Source: Micromonospora sp. M71_S20
GTDB lineage: Bacteria; Actinomycetota; Actinomycetes; Mycobacteriales; Micromonosporaceae
DNA length: 64,000 bases
Direction of reading: 5' to 3'
Assembly (NCBI RefSeq): GCF_003664255.1
Contig: NZ_RCCV01000001.1
Span: forward strand, 1,116,001-1,180,000
Shown: piece after piece, positions 7,951 to 16,872 of the stretch
How positions within the stretch are numbered: the stretch's first letter is position 1
Layout of the letters: each line of letters begins with the position of its first letter
Position numbers and translations under genes: made by a program
Notes under the pieces: generated by a model
What the model saw: only the letters and a program-made list of their open reading frames with translations
Told to the model about the DNA's origin: nothing
Databases searched by the model: none

Positions 7951-10257
7951 ATGTCGGGTGGGGATGCGCAACTGCGCGTCGGGTTCAAGCGGCACCTGCG
8001 GGCCCACGTGGTACGCGGTGACGCGGTCTACCTGCTCTCCGAGCGCGGGGCGACCTCGGTCAGCGGGGCGCACGTCGAGGCGCTGGCCCCGCTGCTCGAC
8101 GGCAGCCGGGACCTGGCGGAACTCGTCCGGGACAGTCCTGCCGGGATGTCGCCCGCCGAGATCGGCACGGTCGTCCGGCGCCTCGTCGACGCCGGCCTGG
8201 TGACGCTGCGGCCCGCGCAGGAGGCGGAGGCCGACGGGCCCGCGCTCGCGTACTGGGAGTCGGCGGGTCTGGACCCCACCGCCGCCGTACGGGCCACCAC
8301 CGCCGCCCGCGTCGACCTCGTCCGCGTCGGCGGTCGTGCGGAGGATGCCGTCGCGGCGGAGGACGCGCTGCGCGCGGCCGGTTTGACGGTGACGCGGGTG
8401 TCCGGGAACTTATCGGCCCCGCCGACCGACTTATCGATTGTGCTCTGTGAGGACTACCTCGACGAGGGGTTGGCTGCCGTCGACGCCGCGCATCGCGCCG
8501 CACGCCGGCCCTGGCTCCTCGCGAAGCCCGGCGGCGCACAGGTGTGGGTGGGGCCCGTGTTCGACCCCGCCGCCGCGACGGGGTGCTGGCACTGCCTGGG
8601 GCACCGGCTGCGCGGCCACCGCCAGGCCGAGACGCGCCTGCGCGCCGTCGTCGGCTCCGACGCGGAGATCAGCACGCCGCCGGTGTCGCTGCCCCCGCTC
8701 GGCGCCGCCGCCCTGCACCTGGTGGCGTTGGAGGCCGCGAAGTGGACGGCCGGACTCCGGCACGACGGGCAGCGCGCGGTGTGGACGCTGGACAGCGTCA
8801 CCCTGCGCGGCGCCCACCACGAGGTGCGCGCCCGGCCGCAGTGCCCGGAGTGCGGCGACCCCGGCATCGAGCGTGACCGGGCGTTCCGCCCGGTGCCGCT
8901 GCGCAGTCGGCCGAAGGCGTCCCGCTCCGGGGGCAGCCACCGGGCCCTGCCGCCGGAGCGGGTGCTGCGCGACTACGGGCACCTGGTGAGCCCGGTCAGC
9001 GGCGTGGTCAAGGAGATCACCCGCGACGGGCGGGGCCCGGCCTTCTTCAACTCGTTCCGCTCCGGCCCGAACCTCGCGATGACCACGCGCAGGAACGCCG
9101 AGCAGATGCGTTTCGCGCTGCGGGCCGAGAACGGCGGCAAGGGCGTGACCCCCGTGCACGCCGAGGTGAGCGCGCTGTGCGAGGCCATCGAGCGGCACAG
9201 CGCCTACTTCCACGGCGACGAGGCCCGGGTGACCGGCAGCTACACCGAGCTGGCCGGCACCGCCATCCATCCCGACGCCTGCCTGCTGTTCGACGAGCGG
9301 CAGTACGCCGACCGCGCCCGCTGGAACGCCACCTGCTCGCCGTTCCAGTACGTGTGCGCGCCGTTCGACGACGCGGCCGTGACGAGCTGGACCCCGGTGT
9401 GGTCGCTCACCGAGCAGCGGCACCGCCTGCTGCCCACGTCGATGCTCTACTTCAACGTGCCGGAGCAGCACGGCGGCATGTCGCTGTGCGCGGACTCCAA
9501 CGGCAACGCCGCCGGCAGCAGTCTGGAGGACGCGCTGCTCCAGGGCCTGCTGGAGGTGGTGGAACGCGACGCGGTGGCCCTCTGGTGGTACAACCGCACC
9601 CAGGCTCCCGCCGTGGACCTGGACAGCTTCCGCGACCGCTGGATCGACGAGCTGCGGGAGGTCTACGCGGGCCTGCACCGCGAGGTGTGGGTCCTGGACG
9701 TGTCGTCGGACGTCGGGATCCCCACCATGGCCGCGCTGTCCCGGCGCACCGACAAGCGGTGCGAGGACATCATGTTCGGCTTCGGCGCCCACCCCGACCC
9801 GCGGGCGGCGCTGGTCCGCGCGCTCACCGAGATGAACCAGTTGATGCCGACCGTGGCCGAGGTCGGCGGTGACGACGACGACGGGTACGGCTGGTCCGAT
9901 CCCGACGCCGTACGGTGGTGGCGCACCGCCACCTGGGCCGGGGACGCCTACCTGCGGCCCGATCCGGCGGTGCCGGCACGCCGGCTCACGGACTACCGCC
10001 ACACCCCGACGGATGATCTGCTGTCCGATGTCCACTCGGTTCAGCACAGGTTGGAGGCACTGGGACTCGACGTGCTCGTGCTCGACCAGACCCGCCCGGA
10101 CGTCGGGCTCCCCGTGGTGAAGGCCATCGTGCCGGGGATGCGCGGCTTCTGGGCGAGGTTCGCGCCGGGCAGACTGTTCGACGTCCCGGTGCAGCTCGGC
10201 AGGCTCGACCGCCCCACGGAGTACGAGAACCTCAACCCGATACCACTTTTCGTGTAG
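7951..10257 (+). CDS. Fused ThiF-like leader-binding / YcaO cyclodehydratase (TOMM type)
   Basis: The 768-residue protein starts at ATG 7951 behind GGGAG. The first 330 or so residues are the ThiF-like partner domain, with two Cys pairs (CWHC and CPEC) that normally hold a structural zinc. The rest is a YcaO domain with the ATP-binding signatures VSALCEAIER and SNGNAAGSSLEDALLQGLL followed by EVVERD. The C-terminus is NPIPLFV, a proline-containing tail as seen in azoline-forming members. These enzymes use ATP to cyclise Cys, Ser or Thr side chains to azolines in a peptide. The SagB dehydrogenase follows after 42 bp. No precursor peptide gene lies beside it, so the substrate is unknown; it could be remote (see 38965-39138) or not a ribosomal peptide. 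Confidence 0.92.
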   Translation: MSGGDAQLRVGFKRHLRAHVVRGDAVYLLSERGATSVSGAHVEALAPLLDGSRDLAELVRDSPAGMSPAEIGTVVRRLVDAGLVTLRPAQEAEADGPALAYWESAGLDPTAAVRATTAARVDLVRVGGRAEDAVAAEDALRAAGLTVTRVSGNLSAPPTDLSIVLCEDYLDEGLAAVDAAHRAARRPWLLAKPGGAQVWVGPVFDPAAATGCWHCLGHRLRGHRQAETRLRAVVGSDAEISTPPVSLPPLGAAALHLVALEAAKWTAGLRHDGQRAVWTLDSVTLRGAHHEVRARPQCPECGDPGIERDRAFRPVPLRSRPKASRSGGSHRALPPERVLRDYGHLVSPVSGVVKEITRDGRGPAFFNSFRSGPNLAMTTRRNAEQMRFALRAENGGKGVTPVHAEVSALCEAIERHSAYFHGDEARVTGSYTELAGTAIHPDACLLFDERQYADRARWNATCSPFQYVCAPFDDAAVTSWTPVWSLTEQRHRLLPTSMLYFNVPEQHGGMSLCADSNGNAAGSSLEDALLQGLLEVVERDAVALWWYNRTQAPAVDLDSFRDRWIDELREVYAGLHREVWVLDVSSDVGIPTMAALSRRTDKRCEDIMFGFGAHPDPRAALVRALTEMNQLMPTVAEVGGDDDDGYGWSDPDAVRWWRTATWAGDAYLRPDPAVPARRLTDYRHTPTDDLLSDVHSVQHRLEALGLDVLVLDQTRPDVGLPVVKAIVPGMRGFWARFAPGRLFDVPVQLGRLDRPTEYENLNPIPLFV

Positions 10258-10299
10258 AGCGGGCGCACGTGGCCCGGCCACGCCCGTCGAGGAGCCAGG

Positions 10300-11769
10300 T
10301 TGCCATCCGACGCCGACACGTCCCGCCCCGGACCGAGCCTGTCGCTGTGGTCCTTCCGGGACGACGTGACCATCGAGACGGCTGAGGACGGCAGTCTGAC
10401 CATCCTCACCCGCTGGGGCGACGTCCCGGTGGGCCGCCCCGCGCCCGCCGTCGAGGAGGTCCTGCACCGCATGACCTACGGGCCGGTCGCGCTCGGCAAC
10501 GTCGCCGGGCTGGACGGGCGCGTCCTGCGGGCGGTCTTCGACCGGCTGCCCGGCCGGATAGTCCGCTCGCTCGGCTCGCGGGACTCGCCGGTGCCGCTGC
10601 TGTCCGTCCAGCCGGTGTCCCCGCTGGGGGTGTTCGAGCTGCCGGAGGTGGCCGAGGACCAACCGGTCAGGCTGTCCCGTTTCGCGTTCGCGCACCAGCG
10701 GGACGGCGAGCTGGTGCTCGAGTCCCCGCTGTCGCACCACCGGGTGGTGCTGCACCGGCCGCAGGTGTCGCTGGTGCTCGGCGCGCTTCCCCGCGCGACC
10801 ACCGTCGTCGAGGTGGCGCGGCGGGTCGACCTGGCGCTCCCGGGGGTGGCCGACATCGTCGCCTACCTGGTCGGCGCGGGCATGGTCGTCGTCGGTGAGG
10901 CCGGCACGTCGCGGTTCCACGAGGACTCCGACCCCACGCTGGCGATGTGGTCGCCGTACGACCTGCTGTTCCACTCGCGCAGCAGGCTCGGCACGCACGA
11001 CGACCCCGCCGGCGCGACGTTCCGTCACGTCGCGACCCTGCCGCCACCGCCCGCCGTCAAGCCGGCGCCCGCCGGGCCGCGGATCCCGATGTACCGGCCG
11101 CCCGTCACGGTTCCGCACGGAATGACGCTCACCGAGGCCGTCGACCGGCGCCGGTCCACCCGCACGTTCGCCGAGGCGGCGCCGTCGACCCGGGAACTCG
11201 GTGAGCTGCTGTTCCATGCGGCGAGGGTCCGGATGCAGACGGTGGCCACGGCTCCCGACAACGTGCGGTACACGGTGACGCGCCGGCCGTATCCCAGCGC
11301 GGGTTCGCTGTACGAGCTGGAGCTGTACCTGACGGTGGACCGCTGCCCGGACCTGCGGCGGGGGATCTACCACTACAGCCCGGTCGAGCACGCGCTGACC
11401 CTCGTCAACGCCAGCCCGGCGGACGTCGACGAGCTGCTCGACAACGCCCGCGTCTCCGTCGGGGGCCGGCGGCCCCCGCCGGTGCTGATCACCATGACCG
11501 CGCGGGTGGGCCGGCTCTCCTGGGTGTACGACAGCATCTCCTACGCCAGCACCCTGAAGCACGTCGGCATGCTCCAGCAGACGCTCTGCCTCGTCGCCAC
11601 GATGCTCGGGCTCGCCACGTGCGCGCTCACCATGGGCGACGCCAGGGTTTCCGCGTCGGCGTTCGGGCTCGACTGGCCGGCGGAGGTCGGTGTCGGCGAA
11701 TTTGCCGTCGGACTACCCGAAAACGACATTTCCTGTAACGAGGAGTACCTGGGCGTACACGGAATGTGA
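10300..11769 (+). CDS. SagB-family FMN-dependent azoline dehydrogenase
   Basis: The start is TTG 10300, five bases after GGAG. The 489-residue protein has an N-terminal region of about 230 residues, found in long SagB proteins, and then a nitroreductase-fold domain beginning with the FMN-binding RRRSTRTFAEA. It also has the family segment YPSAGSLYELELYL and a C-terminal GLPEND. SagB enzymes oxidise thiazolines or oxazolines to azoles with FMN. It is co-transcribed with the cyclodehydratase upstream, so the pair should deliver aromatic azoles. No separate docking scaffold gene is seen, which fits the fused YcaO partner. Confidence 0.92.
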   Translation: MPSDADTSRPGPSLSLWSFRDDVTIETAEDGSLTILTRWGDVPVGRPAPAVEEVLHRMTYGPVALGNVAGLDGRVLRAVFDRLPGRIVRSLGSRDSPVPLLSVQPVSPLGVFELPEVAEDQPVRLSRFAFAHQRDGELVLESPLSHHRVVLHRPQVSLVLGALPRATTVVEVARRVDLALPGVADIVAYLVGAGMVVVGEAGTSRFHEDSDPTLAMWSPYDLLFHSRSRLGTHDDPAGATFRHVATLPPPPAVKPAPAGPRIPMYRPPVTVPHGMTLTEAVDRRRSTRTFAEAAPSTRELGELLFHAARVRMQTVATAPDNVRYTVTRRPYPSAGSLYELELYLTVDRCPDLRRGIYHYSPVEHALTLVNASPADVDELLDNARVSVGGRRPPPVLITMTARVGRLSWVYDSISYASTLKHVGMLQQTLCLVATMLGLATCALTMGDARVSASAFGLDWPAEVGVGEFAVGLPENDISCNEEYLGVHGM

Positions 11770-11896
11770 ATGGGCCGACGACCGTCGGAAATGGCTTTGC
11801 GACACCTCGCCCGCGGGCGCGAAAAGAGCATTCATGATGCGTGCTGGCGCGTGATAGAACGGGGTTAATTGCGCCGGCCCGACAGGGGATGCCAAG

Positions 11897-12502
11897 TTGA
11901 TCAAGGTGTTGTTGGCCGAGGACATGCACATGGTCCGAGATGCGCTGGTCGCGTTGCTCAACCTGGAGCCGGACATCGAGGTCGTCGCCGCGGTCGCCTC
12001 GGGCACGGAGATCCTGCCCATGGCGCAGCGGTTCCGGCCCGACGTCGCCGTGATCGACATCGACCTGCCGGGCAAGGACGGGCTCTCCGCCATCGCCGAC
12101 ATCCAGGCCCACCTGCCGGAGATCCGCACCCTGGTCCTGACCGCGCTCGGCCGACCGGGCACCCTGCGCCGGGCGTTGTCCGCGAAGGCGACCGGCTTCC
12201 TGCTCAAGGACGCCCCGACCGAGCAGCTGGTCGACGCCATCCGCAGCGTCGCCGCCGGCCGTCGGGTCGTCGACAGCCAGCTCGCCATGTCCGCCTGGGA
12301 CAGCGCCGAGTGCCCGCTCACGGCGCGCGAGACCGAAGTCCTCCGCCTCACGGCGGAGGGACTCCAGGCCGTCGACATCGCGGCGCAGATGTTCCTGTCA
12401 GTCGGCACCGTCCGCAACTACCTGACCACGATCGTCAACAAGCTCTCCGCGCGCAACCGCGTCGACGCCATCCGGGTCGCCCGGGAGGCCGGCTGGTTGT
12501 GA
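11897..12502 (+). CDS. NarL/LuxR-type response regulator
   Basis: The 201-residue protein starts at TTG 11897 with AGGGG upstream. The receiver domain has the acidic pair AED, the phospho-acceptor Asp in VIDIDLPGKDG and the conserved Lys in FLLKDAP. The C-terminal LuxR helix-turn-helix begins at LTARETEVLRLTAEG and includes VGTVRNYLTTIVNKL. It faces a histidine kinase gene on the opposite strand, and their 3' ends overlap by 105 bp. The two are a likely cognate pair in spite of convergent orientation. Targets are unknown; it may govern the azole genes just upstream or the metal-uptake genes to the right. Confidence 0.9.
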   Translation: MIKVLLAEDMHMVRDALVALLNLEPDIEVVAAVASGTEILPMAQRFRPDVAVIDIDLPGKDGLSAIADIQAHLPEIRTLVLTALGRPGTLRRALSAKATGFLLKDAPTEQLVDAIRSVAAGRRVVDSQLAMSAWDSAECPLTARETEVLRLTAEGLQAVDIAAQMFLSVGTVRNYLTTIVNKLSARNRVDAIRVAREAGWL

Positions 12503-13669
12503 CCGGGTCGCCCCGTGGCGCTCCAGCCGCAGTGGCACCTTGGCGCAGAGCCGGAACTGGTCCGGCTGCTGGTCGACCGTCAGCGAGCCGCCGATCTCCT
12601 CGGCCCGTACGGACAGGTTGCGCAGCCCGTTGCGACCGCTGCCCGGGTCCCGCGGCGGGCCGACGGCCAGGTCGTCGTTCACGATCTCGATCCAGGCGTC
12701 GTCCTGCGTCTGCCGGATGGTGATGTCGCAGCGCTTGGCCTTGCTGTGCCGCAGGATGTTGGTCACCCCCTCCCGCAGCACCGTGGCGAGCACCGTGCTC
12801 ACCTGGACCGGCAGGTCCAGGTGGTCGCTGTCCAGCCCCACCTGGATGTCCGCCGCGGACAGCACGGACACGGCGGAGCGGCACTCCTCCTCCAGCGACA
12901 GCTCGCGGTAGCCGCTGGCGACGGTCCGCGCGTCGGAGAGGGCGACCCGCGATATCTCCAGGATCTCCAGCAGCTGGTCGCTCGCCTCCTGCGGTGACTT
13001 CTCCATCAGGCGGTGCACCAGCTCGATCTTGAGCGAGATGGCGGACAGGCTGTAGCCGAGCAGGTCGTGCAGGTCGCGGGCGAACCGCAGCCGCTCCCGC
13101 AGCACCGCCATGCGCGCGATCTCCGCGCGGCTCTCCTGCACCTCGACGACGAGGGCGGTCAGCCGGGACAGCCCGTACACCACGAGCCCCGTCGTGACGG
13201 TGGAGATCGCGGTGTAGAGCATGTCGATCGGCGCCTGGGTGAAGAGCCACTGGGCGACGGCCATCGAGGCGACGATGAGGGCGAAGGCCACCCACGCCGT
13301 GACCGCCCGCAGCACGAGCAGCACGCTGCCGGCCAGGAAGCCCGGCATGCCGACCCACGCCTGGCCGAAGGCCAGGATCGGCAGGTAGACCAGCGCGGCC
13401 TGGGTGGCGAGGACGCCGTAGCCCAGCGGCGTGCGCAGGCGCCCGTTGTCCCGGCCGTACCACAGCAACTGCATCGCCATCAGTACGGCGATGCAGGTGA
13501 ACGACAGCGCGATGGCGACCGGACCGACCGGCAGGAACATGACGTGGAGAAAGCCGATGAGACTGATGCTTGCGAAGACGGCGGTGACGACGCCCATCGC
13601 GAGCCGGGGCGCCGGTAGCGGCGCGACCCCTCGCGATGATGAGCGCCCTGGTGTGACGGAGAGGTTCAC
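12398..13669 (-). CDS. NarX-type sensor histidine kinase
   Basis: Five or six hydrophobic helices form the N-terminal half, followed by the HisKA_3 dimerisation box RFARDLHDLLGYSLSA with phospho-acceptor His201, an N-box with TNILRHS, and the G-box region GSGRNGLRNL. The start is uncertain: GTG 13669 is used here, ATG 13597 is just before the first membrane helix, and the frame is open to 13840. The protein reads past the end of the conserved ATPase domain into about 34 residues antisense to the response regulator gene. An intrinsic terminator at about 14000 isolates it from the sigma factor gene upstream. Confidence 0.85.
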   Translation of the reverse strand: MNLSVTPGRSSSRGVAPLPAPRLAMGVVTAVFASISLIGFLHVMFLPVGPVAIALSFTCIAVLMAMQLLWYGRDNGRLRTPLGYGVLATQAALVYLPILAFGQAWVGMPGFLAGSVLLVLRAVTAWVAFALIVASMAVAQWLFTQAPIDMLYTAISTVTTGLVVYGLSRLTALVVEVQESRAEIARMAVLRERLRFARDLHDLLGYSLSAISLKIELVHRLMEKSPQEASDQLLEILEISRVALSDARTVASGYRELSLEEECRSAVSVLSAADIQVGLDSDHLDLPVQVSTVLATVLREGVTNILRHSKAKRCDITIRQTQDDAWIEIVNDDLAVGPPRDPGSGRNGLRNLSVRAEEIGGSLTVDQQPDQFRLCAKVPLRLERHGATRSQPAGLPGDPDGVDAVARGELVDDRGQVVADGAD

Positions 13670-13997
13670 GGCAGCAGCGCTCTCGTTAGCTCTAGCGCAG
13701 CCGGCGTACGCCCAGAGGCCAACTCGCCCCGCACCCGGTGTGGCCGGCCCCCCGGCGGCCACGATGCCCACTGACGGGCGACGATCCAACAACCACGACA
13801 CACTCTCCCCAGCGATCGACCCGACGACGGGAATGGCCACGTCGACCCGCGTAGGAACCCGGTGCGGCCGATCGGACGCCGACAGGCGCCGCAGCCCACA
13901 GAGTTGTTACGCAACGCAAACGTCTTTGACGGATTCCCGGCCCCGAATTGCGATGTGCCCCTACGGACACCTTCCCCCTTGAGGGTCGACCTTTCCA

Positions 13998-14024
13998 CAA
14001 AAAAATGACGGCCGTCAAGCCGTC
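13998..14024 (-). terminator. Intrinsic terminator with T-tract, minus strand
   Basis: On the minus strand GACGGC (14024-14019) and GCCGTC (14012-14007) form a 6-bp stem with a 6-nt loop, followed by A and seven T (14005-13999). A U-tract terminator is uncommon in high-GC actinomycetes. It should end transcripts coming from the sigma factor gene. Confidence 0.6.
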
Positions 14025-14062
14025 CGCCCCTGGCCACCGCAGCGCGAAAGGGTCCTAATCGA

Positions 14063-14116
14063 TGCTAGGGAACATTTGCCACCGTCACGTCATATCCTCT
14101 AGTAGGGACATTTGAC
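14063..14116 (-). repeat. Direct repeat CAAATGT(T)CCCTA, two copies
   Basis: The stretch from 13670 to 14144 holds no convincing gene. Besides the terminator it contains, on the minus strand, CAAATGTCCCTA (about 14114-14103) and CAAATGTTCCCTA (about 14079-14067), roughly 36 bp apart. This AT-richer island stands out from its surroundings and lies between the sigma factor stop and the kinase start. It may be a regulator-binding region. Confidence 0.4.
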
Positions 14117-14144
14117 GCGGGGGCCGCCGCGCGGCGGCGAGGGC

Positions 14145-14720
14145 CTACCGGGGCAGCGCCGGAAGCCGCCGCGGGGCCGGCGCCAGGGCCGACACGAGGT
14201 CGCGGCGGGCCCGCGCGACGCGGGAGCGGATCGTGCCGACGGGACAGCCGCACAACTCGGCCGCCTCCGCGTAGCCGAGGCCGACGACCTGGGTGAGCAC
14301 GAACGCGGCGCGGCGGGCCGCGGGCAGCGTGCGTACCGCCAGGTTGAGCGCGACCGTGTCGTCCACGCCGGGCACGTGGTGGGCCCCCGAGCGCTCCGCG
14401 GTGGCCCGCCAGTCCTGGTCGGACACGATCCGGGGCCGACTCGCGGCGGCGCGGAAATGGTCGGCGGCCACGTGCCGCGCGATGGCCAGCAGCCAGGACC
14501 GCGCGTGGTGGCGACCGGTGAACAGGTGCGCGCTGCCCAGCGCGCGGACGAACGTCTCCTGCGTCAGGTCCTCGGCCTCGGCGTGCCCCACCAGGTAGAC
14601 CAGGAACCGCCAGACGTCCCGCTGCGTGCTGCGGACGAGAGGATCCGCCGCGGAACGGTCGCCGCGCCCGACGGCCAGGACCAGAGCCGTGACCGCGCTT
14701 TCTCCCAGTGACTCCGACAT
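14145..14720 (-). CDS. ECF-type RNA polymerase sigma factor
   Basis: The 191-residue protein is started at ATG 14720; no good ribosome site is visible and the frame is open further upstream. Region 2 is seen as RDVWRFLVYLVGHAEAEDL then TQETFVRAL, and region 4 as YAEAAELCGCPVGTIRSRV. There is no anti-sigma gene beside it in the visible operon. It lies just downstream, in the direction of transcription, of the ABC metal-uptake genes but is separated from them by a strong palindrome. A role in metal- or stress-responsive control is possible but not shown. Confidence 0.85.
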   Translation of the reverse strand: MSESLGESAVTALVLAVGRGDRSAADPLVRSTQRDVWRFLVYLVGHAEAEDLTQETFVRALGSAHLFTGRHHARSWLLAIARHVAADHFRAAASRPRIVSDQDWRATAERSGAHHVPGVDDTVALNLAVRTLPAARRAAFVLTQVVGLGYAEAAELCGCPVGTIRSRVARARRDLVSALAPAPRRLPALPR

Positions 14721-14936
14721 GAATTCACGGTAAACGTGCGGAATGCCGAGAAGAACGGACTCCAGTGGCGGTCCAGCCGGCCTCATCGCCGGGAACCAGA
14801 ATTCGATGGAACCGTTCGGCCAGCGTGTCGGGCGCCCGGGGACGGCGCGGCGCGGGCGCGGGCGCGGGGAACCCGCCGACGGACGCGCGCCCGACGAGGG
14901 CCGCGCGCTCAGGGCGCGCCGGCCGCCCGGCGAGGC

Positions 14937-14964
14937 GCCGCCCGGCCGGGCCCGGCCGGGCGGC
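14937..14964 (-). terminator. 28-nt perfect GC palindrome after the ABC operon
   Basis: Positions 14937-14964 form a perfect inverted repeat (14-bp stem) 23 bp beyond the stop codon of the ABC ATPase gene. It has no T-tract, as is common for actinomycete terminators. Confidence 0.6.
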
Positions 14965-14987
14965 GGGCACGTCCGCCGCACCCCGAC

Positions 14988-15770
14988 TCAGCCGCCGGTC
15001 CTGGCCAGCGGCCGGGCGCCGTACGTGACGCGGACGACCCCGTCGTCGTGCCGTTCCGTCTCGGCGGTGACCCCGAAGACCTCGGACAGCACCTGGGGCG
15101 TGAGCGCCTCCAGCACCGGCCCCGACGCGACCACCTCCCCGCGGTCCAGCACGACGAGGCGGTCGCAGCTGCGCACCGCGAGGTCCAGGTCGTGCAGCAC
15201 CGCCAGCGTGGTGACGGCCAGCGTGTGCACCAGTTCCAACAGCTCGAACCGGGCCCGGATGTCCAGGTGGTTGGTCGGCTCGTCGAGCACCAGGAGCTGC
15301 GGCTGCTGCGCCAGCGCCCGGGCGAGCAGCACCCGCTGCCGCTCACCGCCGGACAGCGAGCCGTAGATCCGTTCCGCGTGCCCCAGCATGCCGGTGCGCT
15401 CCAGCGCGTCGACGACGATGTCGTGGTCGTCGGCCGTCTCGCGGTCGAACACCCCCTTGTGCGGCGTCCGGCCCAGCGCGGCGACCTCCCGCACGGTCAG
15501 GCCCGGCGGGGTGGGGCTGTTCTGCAACACGGCGGCGGTCCGCCGCGCGGCCGCCCGCGCCGACAGCGACCAGACGTCCTCGTCGCCGAGCAGCACCTGC
15601 CCGCTGGCGGGCCGGACCGACCGGTAGATGGTCCGCAGGAGCGTGGACTTGCCGCTGCCGTTGGGGCCGATCAGGCCGACGACCTCGCCGGGCGCCACCT
15701 CCATGCTGACGTCGCGGAGGATCGGCGTGCCGCCGATGGAGACGCACACCTGCTGCACCTGAAGCTTCAT
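14988..15770 (-). CDS. ABC transporter ATP-binding protein, metallophore import (FecE-like)
   Basis: The 260-residue protein has Walker A GPNGSGKST, signature LSGGERQR, Walker B LLVLDEPTNHLD and a switch histidine in VLHDLD. It belongs to the FecE/BtuD group that powers import of iron-siderophore and related complexes. Its ATG overlaps the permease stop (ATGA), making it the last gene of the ScoE-like, ACP, NRPS, MFS, binding protein, permease, ATPase series. The context suggests uptake of the metal complex of the product made by the neighbouring NRPS. Confidence 0.92.
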   Translation of the reverse strand: MKLQVQQVCVSIGGTPILRDVSMEVAPGEVVGLIGPNGSGKSTLLRTIYRSVRPASGQVLLGDEDVWSLSARAAARRTAAVLQNSPTPPGLTVREVAALGRTPHKGVFDRETADDHDIVVDALERTGMLGHAERIYGSLSGGERQRVLLARALAQQPQLLVLDEPTNHLDIRARFELLELVHTLAVTTLAVLHDLDLAVRSCDRLVVLDRGEVVASGPVLEALTPQVLSEVFGVTAETERHDDGVVRVTYGARPLARTGG

Positions 15771-16867
15771 GAGTGGGACAGGCTCCTATCCCGGCGCATC
15801 AGCCAGATGAAGAACGGTGCGCCGAAGAGGGCGGTCAGGATGTTGAGGGGCAACTCGTTCGGCGGGTCGACCGTCCGGCACAGCAGGTCGACGATCACGA
15901 GGTAGACCGCGCCGACGAGGGCCGCGAGGGGCAGCACCCGGCGGTGGTCCACGCCGAACGCGAGCCGCACCAGGTGGGGCACCATCAGCCCGACGAAGCC
16001 GATGCCGCCGGCCACGGCGATGAGCACGCCCGCGAGCAGCGACGTCAGGACGATCGAGACGATCCGCAGTCGCTTGACGTCGATCCCGAGGGCGGTCGCC
16101 GACTCGTCGCCCGTGACCAGCGCGTTGAACTGCCGGGCGTACAGGGTCAGCAGCACGGTCACCGCGAGGACGACCACGCCCGCGACCTGGAGTTGCTCCC
16201 AGCGGGCGCCCGCGACGCTGCCGAGCAGCCAGAACATGATCTGGCGCATGTTGTTGGGCGTCGTCTGCAACTGGAGCAGGCTCGTGATCGAGGTGAACAC
16301 GTAGCTGATCGCGACCCCGGCGAGCACGAGCCGGACCGGGTTGAGCCGGCCGTGCTGCTGCCCGAGGGTGAAGACCAGCGCCACCGCCAGCATCGCGCCG
16401 ACGAACGCCGCGCCCGACACCCCGAGTCCGCCGGCCGCGCCCGCGCCCAGCGCCATCACGGTGACGGCGCCGACCGAGCCGCCCGCCGACACCCCGAGGA
16501 TGAAGGGGTCGGCGAGCGGGTTGGCCACGAGGGCCTGTAGCACGACGCCCGCGACCGCGAGCCCGGCGCCGCACAGCGCGGCCAGCAGCACCCGTGGGAT
16601 CCGGAAGGTCCAGACGATCTGGTCGTGGGCCGGATCGACGGCGGGGGTCGCCCCGGTCAGGTGCGCCCAGACGATCCGGCCGGTGTCCCCGATGGAGACC
16701 GGCACCGAGCCGACGGCCGCCGCGACGAGGATCAGCACGACCAGCAGTACGCCGAGCACGAGCAGGCACAGCGGGAGGGGCGCGCCGTGCAGTGGGGCCG
16801 GCCGGGTGGTGCTGCGCTGCGGCGCGGCCGACACCCGGCCGTTCGTGGAACGCGACAAGGTGGTCAT
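15767..16867 (-). CDS. FecCD-family metallophore ABC permease
   Basis: The 366-residue membrane protein starts at ATG 16867, 5 bp after the binding-protein stop. It shows nine or ten hydrophobic helices, the LANPLADPFILGVSAG-like family motif (here VANPLADPFILGVSAGGSV) and the cytoplasmic coupling region GGIGFVGLMVPHLVR. Only one permease gene is present, so the channel would be a homodimer. It works with the lipoprotein and ATPase encoded on either side. Confidence 0.92.
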   Translation of the reverse strand: MTTLSRSTNGRVSAAPQRSTTRPAPLHGAPLPLCLLVLGVLLVVLILVAAAVGSVPVSIGDTGRIVWAHLTGATPAVDPAHDQIVWTFRIPRVLLAALCGAGLAVAGVVLQALVANPLADPFILGVSAGGSVGAVTVMALGAGAAGGLGVSGAAFVGAMLAVALVFTLGQQHGRLNPVRLVLAGVAISYVFTSITSLLQLQTTPNNMRQIMFWLLGSVAGARWEQLQVAGVVVLAVTVLLTLYARQFNALVTGDESATALGIDVKRLRIVSIVLTSLLAGVLIAVAGGIGFVGLMVPHLVRLAFGVDHRRVLPLAALVGAVYLVIVDLLCRTVDPPNELPLNILTALFGAPFFIWLMRRDRSLSHS

Positions 16868-16872
16868 GGCGC

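Noticed and set aside
7830-8203. A plus-strand frame starting at ATG 7830 whose product has a Cys/Ser/Thr-rich stretch (CASGSSGTCGPT), at first sight like a TOMM precursor core.
   Set aside because: Most of it lies out of frame within the first 250 bp of the well-supported cyclodehydratase gene, no ribosome site precedes it, and the Ser/Cys run follows from the frame shift of ordinary GC-rich codons.
13666-14037. Small minus-strand frames between the kinase and the sigma factor.
   Set aside because: They run across an intrinsic terminator, have no recognisable domain and no good start.
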